26,922 nt of DNA, from positions 1 to 26,922 of the forward strand of contig CAKUGX010000015.1 of NCBI GenBank assembly GCA_934654765.1. Reading direction: 5' to 3'. The stretch is from an uncultured Collinsella sp. (GTDB lineage Bacteria; Actinomycetota; Coriobacteriia; Coriobacteriales; Coriobacteriaceae). The notes beneath the pieces are model-generated. The model did not search any database. It was not told the DNA's origin and saw only the letters and a program-made list of their open reading frames with translations. Shown here one piece after another: positions 15,128 to 21,469 of this stretch. The position numbers and the translations under genes are program-made. Numbering within the stretch: position 1 is the first letter of the stretch; the number at the start of each line of letters is the position of its first letter.

Positions 15128-15164
15128 CAAGACCCGAGCGACATCGTTGCCGCCCGGGTCTTTG
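15128..15164 (-). terminator. Hairpin between solute-binding protein and permease genes (probable partial terminator)
   Basis: GACCCG/CGGGTC plus an inner GCG/CGC with one mismatch enclose a 10-nt loop, and flanking bases extend the stem. The T-rich tail is better on the plus strand (TTTGTTT) than on the minus strand (TTGTAAT). Hairpins here often raise the level of solute-binding protein mRNA over that of membrane subunits. Confidence 0.55.
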
Positions 15165-15209
15165 TTTCAACTATGAGGATACGGTCCCAACGACCGACAT
15201 CCTGCATAC

Positions 15210-15225
15210 AGACTCAAGCGAGTCT
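15210..15225 (-). other. Short hairpin at the stop codon of the solute-binding protein gene
   Basis: AGACTC (15210-15215) and GAGTCT (15220-15225) form a 6-bp perfect stem with a 4-nt loop, beginning within the TAA stop codon region. It may protect the 3' end of the mRNA. Confidence 0.35.
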
Positions 15226-16838
15226 TACGCCTTGACGGTCGCAACGCCCCTGAAGGACATGCTCGTCGTGCCGATGCCCTTGAAGCCATCGAGGGCCTCA
15301 CCGTTGGGCGCAGTGGACGGATCGTCCCAGGAAGCGGAGACGGTCTTGACGTGAACAACGGGGTACAGAACGGCGTTGTCGGCAATGATGTCGAAGCACT
15401 CGTTCCACTTCTTCTGCTGCTCGTCGCCCTCGGCGGCAAGAGCCTCGTCCATGAGACTGTGGAGCTTCTGCCACTCAGCGGACTCCTTCCACGGGCAACG
15501 GGTCTGCATCCAGACGTTGTCGCCGTACCACCAGTTGAGCAGCAGGTCGGGGTCGGCGCCGAAGCAGGAAGGATCGCCAGGGGCAAGGAGGATATCGTAG
15601 GCCTCGCCGCCGTCGATGGCAGCGTAGGTGGCCGGCGAGGTATCGGTCTGGATGGTCACATCGAAGCCGAGAGCGTCGAGGTCGTTCTTGACCTGGGCGG
15701 CCATGCCCTTAATCTGCTCGTTGTCGGTGGTGCGCAGGGTGATGGCACCCGGGGTGATGCCAGACTCCTCGATGAGCTTCTTAGCCTTCTTGGCGTCGGT
15801 CTTGTACACCGTGGAAGCCTCATGATAGTTGGTGAAGCTCTTGGGCAGGTAGCAGCTGGCAGCGGTGGCAAGGCCGGCGAAGGTGTTGCTGACCATCTTC
15901 TCGGTGTCGAGCGCATACATGACAGCCTGACGGACCTTGACGTTGTTCCAAGGCTCCTTGGCGACGTTGAACATGATGAAGCGGGTGCCGAAACCCTGAA
16001 CGTTATCGATCTTGCAGCCGGCGCTCTCGAGCTGGTCGACGGCGTCAGCGGTAACGAGCTCCATAACGAGCGTGGAGCCCTCCTGCTGAGCGGTAACGCG
16101 AGCGGTGGGGTCGGTCAGGATGCTGTACTGGATCTTCTTATCCTCGGCAGCATACTCACCGTTGTACTCGGGGTTGGGAACCAGGGTGATCTCGGTATCG
16201 GAGATAGAGTCGTACATCCAGGGGCCGGAGCCGATCGGCTGCTTGGCGCGATCCTCCTCGGTCTGGGTAGCCGGGGTAACGCGGATGATGGCAAGACGAT
16301 CCTTGAGCAGGGAGAAGTTGGGGACCTTGGTCTTGACCGTCACAGTGCTGGCGTCCTTGGCCTCGATGGACTCGAAGGGCTGGAAGAACGGAGCATAGGT
16401 AGCGGAAGCGGCGCAAGCGGTGTAGGAGGCAACGACATCGTCAGCGGTGACCTCGGTGCCATCGGAGAACTTGGCGCCCTTGCGGATGGTGACCTCGAAA
16501 GTGGTGTCGTCCACAGACTTGGGATCGTCGGTGGCGAGCTCGTTGAAGGTGCTGTAGTCGTGGTAATCGATGCCGTAGAGGCCCTCGACGACGTGCCAGT
16601 TAGCACCCAGGCCCACAGCGGAGCCGGTGCTGGCGGGATCGAAGCTGGACGGAGCGTAAGCGGAACCAGCGGTGATCACGCCGCCGCCACGGTTGGCGGA
16701 ATCGGTGGAACCGGAAGCGGAACCCTCGTCGCTGGAGTTGCCACCGCAGCCGGTGAGACCAAGCCCTGCGACAGCAGCGACGCTGCCGGTGAGGCCGAGG
16801 AACGAACGCCTGGACATACCCTTGTTGATGATGGCCAT
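15225..16838 (-). CDS. ABC transporter solute-binding lipoprotein, family 5 (Tat-type signal)
   Basis: Extracytoplasmic binding protein of the adjacent importer, 537 residues. The signal sequence has SRRSFLG (twin arginines at 10-11), a hydrophobic core and the lipobox LTGC with Cys31, so it is probably exported by the Tat pathway and lipid-anchored. A Ser/Gly-rich linker follows. The mature part carries SBP family 5 features: ATDDPKSVDDTTFEVTIRKG, KFSDGTEVTADDV, and the NVKVRQAVMYALDTEKM region. The ATG at 16838 has AGGAG upstream; a TTG start five codons earlier lacks one. Family 5 proteins bind peptides, nickel or sugar acids; H. ducreyi SatA and C. glutamicum SiaE are sialic acid binders of this type. 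The nan genes downstream favour sialic acid. Confidence 0.9.
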   Translation of the reverse strand: MAIINKGMSRRSFLGLTGSVAAVAGLGLTGCGGNSSDEGSASGSTDSANRGGGVITAGSAYAPSSFDPASTGSAVGLGANWHVVEGLYGIDYHDYSTFNELATDDPKSVDDTTFEVTIRKGAKFSDGTEVTADDVVASYTACAASATYAPFFQPFESIEAKDASTVTVKTKVPNFSLLKDRLAIIRVTPATQTEEDRAKQPIGSGPWMYDSISDTEITLVPNPEYNGEYAAEDKKIQYSILTDPTARVTAQQEGSTLVMELVTADAVDQLESAGCKIDNVQGFGTRFIMFNVAKEPWNNVKVRQAVMYALDTEKMVSNTFAGLATAASCYLPKSFTNYHEASTVYKTDAKKAKKLIEESGITPGAITLRTTDNEQIKGMAAQVKNDLDALGFDVTIQTDTSPATYAAIDGGEAYDILLAPGDPSCFGADPDLLLNWWYGDNVWMQTRCPWKESAEWQKLHSLMDEALAAEGDEQQKKWNECFDIIADNAVLYPVVHVKTVSASWDDPSTAPNGEALDGFKGIGTTSMSFRGVATVKA

Positions 16839-16907
16839 GTCTTCTCCTATCAATAGAGAATCTTACCCGGGAGCACCTAGACGTGCCCCCGCGCAACTTG
16901 CGGACGA

Positions 16908-16935
16908 TATATACCTTACCTACCGACGAGCCCAA
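16908..16935 (-). promoter_or_regulatory. Candidate promoter of the transporter-esterase-nan operon
   Basis: On the minus strand TTGGGC (16930-16935) and TATATA (16908-16913) are 16 bases apart, about 70 bases upstream of the solute-binding protein start. A second possible -35, TTGTCA, lies further upstream near 17007-17012 but has no good -10. Confidence 0.45.
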
Positions 16936-16974
16936 CTGAGGTGCCGCGCTCGGCGACCGATACATACATACGCT

Positions 16975-16997
16975 TGAACGGTATTTACTACCGTTCA
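16975..16997. promoter_or_regulatory. 23-bp perfect palindromic operator candidate
   Basis: TGAACGGTA (16975-16983), a 5-base spacer, then TACCGTTCA (16989-16997): every base of the 9-bp arms matches. It lies 40-60 bases upstream of the proposed -35 of the transporter operon. A further 10-bp inverted pair, CGATACATAC (16958-16967) and GTATGTATCG (17029-17038), flanks it. The size and symmetry suit a dimeric regulator such as a GntR, LacI or RpiR-type sugar regulator. No regulator gene lies nearby. Confidence 0.55.
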
Positions 16998-17062
16998 CCG
17001 AATTCATTGACAAACGATTCGCCAGACAGTATGTATCGCCGAGGTGAGATATCAGTCTTCGT

Positions 17063-17085
17063 CAACCCGCAGGATAGCAGGGTTG
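17063..17085. other. Hairpin in the uvrC / transporter intergenic region
   Basis: CAACCC (17063-17068) and GGGTTG (17080-17085) with an inner GC pair form a short stem. It lies in the 365-bp gap between uvrC and the transporter operon (16839-17203). Together with the promoter, the palindrome and the AT-rich repeat nearer uvrC, it is all I see in this gap; no gene is present. Confidence 0.35.
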
Positions 17086-17100
17086 TTCACCATGGCTAGT

Positions 17101-17112
17101 CAAACGTTTTAG
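17101..17112. promoter_or_regulatory. Second copy of the AAACGTTTTA motif
   Basis: CAAACGTTTTA matches the core of the palindrome upstream of gap (4389-4402). It might be a site for a global LacI-type regulator acting on the transporter operon, but it is about 190 bases upstream of the proposed -10, so a direct role is uncertain. Confidence 0.25.
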
Positions 17113-17155
17113 CGTTAATAAAACCCGAAATCGGCTGGTAATCGCCGTGAAATAA

Positions 17156-17178
17156 ATGATTGAAAATCACGCAATCAT
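17156..17178 (-). terminator. Weak AT-rich terminator candidate of uvrC
   Basis: ATGATTG (17156-17162) and CAATCAT (17172-17178) are perfect 7-bp arms around a 9-nt loop, followed on the minus strand by TTATTTC. It lies about 25 bases after the uvrC stop codon. The stem is AT-rich, so termination would be inefficient. Confidence 0.4.
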
Positions 17179-17203
17179 GTATATCAGTTGTTTAGAGGCG
17201 TGT

Positions 17204-19150
17204 TTAGTTTTCGGATTGCTTTGCCGCCGCCTCGGCGCGCTCGGCATTCCATGCAACGAGCGCCTCGTGAACCGCTTTGGCGACATCGGCAGGAATGCCT
17301 CGAACTTCCGCGATCTCTTGCTCGCTCGCCGCGCGCAAACGCTTCATCGAGCCAAAATGGCGCATAAGGGCACGTTTTCTGGTGGGTCCCACGCCTGGAA
17401 CGTCATCGAGTACCGAAACCGTCATGGCTTTATCGCGCAATTCGCGATGGAACGTGATGGCAAAACGGTGCGATTCATCGCGCACCTGTTTAATTAGATA
17501 GAGCGAGGCAGACCCGGTCGGCAGCACGACGGGAGTCTCGTCCCAAGGCACAAAAACTTCCTCATCGGCCTTTGCCAAGCCACAAACTGGTATATCGAGC
17601 CCAAGAGCCTCAAGTTGCTTGATCGCAGCGGTCAATTGCGGCTTACCGCCATCGACAACGAGCAAATCGGGGCGCGAGCCAAAGCGCTCGTCGGCCATGC
17701 GCTCGGGAGCATAGCGTCGTCCCAAAACCTCGGACATCGACACGAAGTCGTTTGCCTCGTCCAATTCGGCCTGGATTTTAAAACGACGATACTGGCTCTT
17801 GTCGGCGCGCCCGTTGGTAAACACCACCATCGAGGCGACCGTAAAGGTGCCATGCAGCGTCGAGATATCGAAGCACTCGATACGCAACGGCGGCGATGGC
17901 AGCGCCAACGCACTTTCGAGCTCCAGGAGCGCTTGATTGGTGCGGTCGTCAGCGTACCCCGTTCGCATCATGTAGCGCATGAGGGCATGGCGCGCATTTT
18001 TGGATGCCATATCGAGTAGACGGTGCTTTTCGCCACGCTGCGGCCTATGGAGATGGCAGGAACGCTCACGCTTGCCCGCAAGCCACTCCCCCAGCGCCTC
18101 CGCATCCTCAAGCTCGACGGAAAGGTTGACCTCAGCTGGAATATCAGCCGTCTCGTCGTAATAGCGCTTAAGAAAGCCCGACTGGAGCTCTTCCTCGTCA
18201 ACATCAAGACCCTTGTCGAGAATGAACTCGCAGGTGCGAACTGTTCGGCCCTCGCGAACGACGAAGACGCAAGCGGCGGAGATGGTCTCCTCGCGATAGA
18301 AACCGATGACATCGATATCGACACTGGAGGGAAAAACGACTTGCTGACGGTCGTCCAGACCCCTGATGACCTCCAAACGACGTTTGACGCGTGCCGCGCG
18401 CTCAAAGTCGAGCGCCTCGGCGGCATCCGCCATCTCGGAGGTCAGCTCATCGACGACATCCTTGCGATGGCCCGACAAAAAGCGCTCGACACGCTTGACG
18501 TTCTTGGCATAGTCTGCCGGGGAAATCGCGCCGACACACGCACCCGGGCCGCGCCCGACATGATAGTCGAAGCAGGGGCGCCCGTTTTGCGCGCAAATCA
18601 TATTGACGATGTCTTCCTCGCCCTTGTGGGACTCGACGATACGGCGACAACGACGCCACTCCGCACAGGATGCGGAGCAGATGGGGATAACCTTGCGCAG
18701 CGTATCTATCGTCTCACGTGCCGCGCGGCTATCGGTATAAGGTCCAAAATAGCGCGTTCCCGGCTTATGACGCTCACGCGTGTATTTGATAGCAGGATAC
18801 AGGTCGCCCTTTGTAATGGCGATAAAGGGGTAGCTCTTGTCATCCTTGAGGTCGACGTTAAAGTACGGATGGTACTGACCAATCAAATTGCGCTCAAGCA
18901 CCAACGCCTCGTGCTCGGTCTCCACCACGATATAGTCAAAGCTCGCCACCAGCTGCATCATCAGCGGGATCTTCTGGCGCTCGTCCTGCAGCGTCACGTA
19001 CTGACGCATACGGGCGCGCAGGTTTTTCGCCTTGCCCACGTAGATGACATCGCCCTTGGCGTCTTTCCAAAGGTAGCAGCCGGGCTGCGTGGGAACGCGC
19101 GAAACCTGCTCGGCAAGCGTTGGAATGCTGTCGTGACCGGCCACGCGCAC
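17204..19150 (-). CDS. uvrC: Excinuclease ABC subunit C
   Basis: Makes the two incisions around DNA damage after UvrA and UvrB recognition. The product is 648 residues. The N-terminal GIY-YIG-type nuclease has PGCYLWKD and IYVGKAKNLRARM (about 22-48). A UVR motif for UvrB binding lies near 235-270. The C-terminal RNase H-like nuclease has CFDISTLHGT, LLVVDGGKPQL and DESHRFAITFHR, then a helix-hairpin-helix ending (DVPGVGPTRKRAL). Of the four family Fe-S cysteines, those matching C158, C193 and C205 are present, but the third position is Gly201, and the segment before it is longer than usual. The start is GTG 19150, abutting the murJ stop; the ribosome-binding site is weak, and GTG 19144 is an alternative. 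Confidence 0.95.
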   Translation of the reverse strand: MRVAGHDSIPTLAEQVSRVPTQPGCYLWKDAKGDVIYVGKAKNLRARMRQYVTLQDERQKIPLMMQLVASFDYIVVETEHEALVLERNLIGQYHPYFNVDLKDDKSYPFIAITKGDLYPAIKYTRERHKPGTRYFGPYTDSRAARETIDTLRKVIPICSASCAEWRRCRRIVESHKGEEDIVNMICAQNGRPCFDYHVGRGPGACVGAISPADYAKNVKRVERFLSGHRKDVVDELTSEMADAAEALDFERAARVKRRLEVIRGLDDRQQVVFPSSVDIDVIGFYREETISAACVFVVREGRTVRTCEFILDKGLDVDEEELQSGFLKRYYDETADIPAEVNLSVELEDAEALGEWLAGKRERSCHLHRPQRGEKHRLLDMASKNARHALMRYMMRTGYADDRTNQALLELESALALPSPPLRIECFDISTLHGTFTVASMVVFTNGRADKSQYRRFKIQAELDEANDFVSMSEVLGRRYAPERMADERFGSRPDLLVVDGGKPQLTAAIKQLEALGLDIPVCGLAKADEEVFVPWDETPVVLPTGSASLYLIKQVRDESHRFAITFHRELRDKAMTVSVLDDVPGVGPTRKRALMRHFGSMKRLRAASEQEIAEVRGIPADVAKAVHEALVAWNAERAEAAAKQSEN

Positions 19151-20833
19151 CTACTTGCGACGAATCAGCGCCGAGACCTCGGGCATCTTAAGGACGACGG
19201 CAAGGCCAAAGGTAACAGCAAGCGAGACGACACCCGCAACGCAAACGTAGCCAAGAGTAATCAGAATCGAGCCGCCAAGTGCCCCGACAAAGTGCTCAAG
19301 CGCCCACATGACGCCGGCGCCTGCGGCAGCACCCAGGCCACCGAGCAAAAGGCCAAAGAAACCGCCATGCAGGATAGACTTGACCTGAAGACCACGCAGA
19401 CGACGGCGCAGCCACCACAGTGAGCATCCGACCAAGACCACGTAGTCGACGACATACGAAAGCGCGATTGCCGGCATACCGAAGCCCAGCACAACGCCAA
19501 ACACCAGAACCGAGCCGGCCTGGCCGATGGCGGAATACAGGCAATAGCGGCTATAGGGCTTCATGTCGAGCAAGGCAGAGAAGCTCTTCTGCATCAACAC
19601 GACCACGCCGTAGAGCGGCAGGGAAAGTGCCAGATAGATAAGGAACTCCGACACCAGCGCCACGCCGGACTCATCAAACTTGCCAGCGCAGTAGATCATG
19701 TTGAGCGGACGCGCGAAGACAATCAGGTACAGCGCGAACGGAATCAGGAAGAACAGCATCTGGGCGACGCCACGCGAAATACCCGTGCGAACGCTGTCGT
19801 AATCCTTCTCCTGTGCGTCGTGAGAGAGCTCGGTATAGAGCGCCGTCGAAAGCGAGGCGGCAATCAGAGCGTAGGGCAGCGTGTACCACAGGCGCGCATA
19901 GGCGATGACGGAAGGACCAGTCTCGGGCTGGACCACCAGCGCGGCAGCGTTGGTGATAGAAGTCGAGACAAACATGCACACCGTGGCGAGCAGCGTCGGG
20001 ATACCGAGCGCAATCGTCTGGCGCAGTGCGGGGTCCTTAAAGTCGATATGGATATGGGGATGCACGCCGTGCTTGCCAAGCGCGGGGATCTGACATGCCA
20101 TCTGAACAAAAACACCGAGGGTCGTACCGGCCGCAATCAAGATGATGCCGGCACGTTCGCCAAACTGTGCGGACACGGGCGCAAAACCCATAAAGCTCGC
20201 AATGACGATCACATTGTTGAGGACCGGGGCAAACGTCGACCAGAAGTAGTCGCGGTGTGCGTTGAGAACGCCCGAAAACACCGAGCCCAAACCATAAAAC
20301 AGAATCTGGATGGCAAAGAAACGGAACATGAACGCAGCGGTATCCATGCTGCCGCCGTCACCCGAAAGGAACGATTGCGTCCAGATAAAGCCCGGGGCGA
20401 ACACGGTCCCCAGCAACGAAATGGCACCCAGCACCAAAAGCAGAATGCCAAGCAGGTTGCCCACGTACTCGTTCGAGGCCTCGCGACCCTGCTCACGCCT
20501 CACGCCCATGTACACGGGCAAAAACGCCGTCACGAGCATGCCGCCCATCACGAGTTCGTAGAGCATATTTGGCAGGTTGTTGGCGACCTGATAGGAGGAC
20601 GAGAGTAGCGACATGCCGATAGCGGCCGCCATTGCCCACGTGCGGATAAAACCGGTGACGCGAGACACGATGGTCAGGATGGTCATAAGCCCGGCGGAAC
20701 GACCAACCGTGGAGTAGTCCGACGAGCCCATGTCGTCAGTGTCATCTCGCGACGAAGAAGCTTCGGATGAGGGTGTCTGAGGCGCAGATTCTTCTGCAAA
20801 ATGAGCTCCGCGCTTCAATTCTTCCTGCGGCAT
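19151..20833 (-). CDS. murJ: Lipid II flippase MurJ (MviN)
   Basis: Flips the peptidoglycan precursor lipid II across the membrane. The product is 560 residues: a hydrophilic Ser/Asp-rich N-terminal tail of about 45 residues, then about 14 membrane segments of the MOP exporter fold. Conserved arginines are present in IVSRVTGFIRTW, followed by NNLPNMLYELVMGGM. Where many MurJ proteins have an ADAY-type segment with a conserved Asp, this one has SSSYQVAN. The ATG at 20833 has AGAGGA upstream and lies 3 nt after the ybaK stop; uvrC begins immediately after its stop. The ybaK-murJ-uvrC order is therefore one operon linking cell wall assembly and DNA repair genes by position only. Confidence 0.92.
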   Translation of the reverse strand: MPQEELKRGAHFAEESAPQTPSSEASSSRDDTDDMGSSDYSTVGRSAGLMTILTIVSRVTGFIRTWAMAAAIGMSLLSSSYQVANNLPNMLYELVMGGMLVTAFLPVYMGVRREQGREASNEYVGNLLGILLLVLGAISLLGTVFAPGFIWTQSFLSGDGGSMDTAAFMFRFFAIQILFYGLGSVFSGVLNAHRDYFWSTFAPVLNNVIVIASFMGFAPVSAQFGERAGIILIAAGTTLGVFVQMACQIPALGKHGVHPHIHIDFKDPALRQTIALGIPTLLATVCMFVSTSITNAAALVVQPETGPSVIAYARLWYTLPYALIAASLSTALYTELSHDAQEKDYDSVRTGISRGVAQMLFFLIPFALYLIVFARPLNMIYCAGKFDESGVALVSEFLIYLALSLPLYGVVVLMQKSFSALLDMKPYSRYCLYSAIGQAGSVLVFGVVLGFGMPAIALSYVVDYVVLVGCSLWWLRRRLRGLQVKSILHGGFFGLLLGGLGAAAGAGVMWALEHFVGALGGSILITLGYVCVAGVVSLAVTFGLAVVLKMPEVSALIRRK

Positions 20834-20836
20834 CGC

Positions 20837-21337
20837 TCAGTCCTCTCTCGTAATCGCGGCAACTGTCGCCCCGCAAAATGCAATTAAATCATCAGGTGCA
20901 AGCTCGAGCTGATATCCACGCTTGCCTCCCGAAATAAAAATGGTATCCCAAAGGACACATGTCTCATCAATGAGCGTCCGGTAGCGTTTTTTCATACCGA
21001 CCGGACTGCAGCCGCCGCGAACGTAGCCAGTCGCCGCAAGCAAATCCTTCACATGCATCATGGCCAAGGACTTCTCCCCCGCGGCACGCGCGGCGGACTT
21101 TAGATCGAGCTCGTCGGCAACAGGGATGCAGCACACGACGTGGTCGTTGGACGGCGTCACGCAGACCAAGGTCTTAAATCCTTGACCGGGCTCCTCGCCA
21201 AGCTGCTCCGAAATCGCGACCCCCAGGCCCGCCGACTCATCACCATCGTCTTCGTACGTATGTAGAACATAGGAAATGCCGGCGCTTTCCAGCTCGCGCA
21301 TCGCATTGGTTTTTGGCGTCTTTACAGCCTTTGCCAT
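20837..21337 (-). CDS. ybaK: Cys-tRNA(Pro)/Cys-tRNA(Cys) deacylase YbaK
   Basis: Trans-acting editing enzyme that hydrolyses mischarged Cys-tRNA(Pro). The product is 166 residues, the standard length. The family-defining GGCSPVGMKK is at about residues 106-115, with FKTLV near the middle and FISGGKRGYQLELAPDDL near the C-terminus. The ATG at 21337 has AAAGGAT upstream; a longer in-frame extension lacks homology. It is the first gene of the ybaK-murJ-uvrC operon, with a candidate promoter about 40 bases upstream. Confidence 0.93.
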   Translation of the reverse strand: MAKAVKTPKTNAMRELESAGISYVLHTYEDDGDESAGLGVAISEQLGEEPGQGFKTLVCVTPSNDHVVCCIPVADELDLKSAARAAGEKSLAMMHVKDLLAATGYVRGGCSPVGMKKRYRTLIDETCVLWDTIFISGGKRGYQLELAPDDLIAFCGATVAAITRED

Positions 21338-21374
21338 GGCATATCCTTTCCCTCGCATTCGGACGCAAGGATTA

Positions 21375-21405
21375 AGTATATGTCCAATTCGGCTGCATAC
21401 GTCAC
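21375..21405 (-). promoter_or_regulatory. Candidate promoter of ybaK-murJ-uvrC
   Basis: On the minus strand GTGACG (21400-21405, four of six to consensus) and TATACT (21375-21380, five of six) are separated by 19 bases, slightly long. The site sits between the uvrA terminator and ybaK. Confidence 0.45.
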
Positions 21406-21418
21406 TTCGACACAGCAA

Positions 21419-21449
21419 GCGCCATCGAATCACAAGGAGTCGATGGCGC
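21419..21449 (-). terminator. Hairpin terminator after uvrA
   Basis: GCGCCATCGA (21419-21428) and TCGATGGCGC (21440-21449) form a perfect 10-bp stem with an 11-nt loop, 20 bases after the uvrA stop. The T-run after it is weak (TTGCTGTG), so termination may be partial or assisted. Confidence 0.65.
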
Positions 21450-21469
21450 CCATAAACTGAATCGCCTAT

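Noticed and set aside
15351..16856. A 501-codon plus-strand frame opposite the solute-binding protein gene
   Set aside because: Low-complexity Gly/Val/Leu-rich translation; the minus-strand frame has a signal sequence, lipobox and family motifs.
16839..17203. A small gene or tRNA in the 365-bp gap upstream of the transporter operon
   Set aside because: No cloverleaf and no frame with a ribosome-binding site was found; the gap is explained by promoter, palindrome and weak terminator signals.
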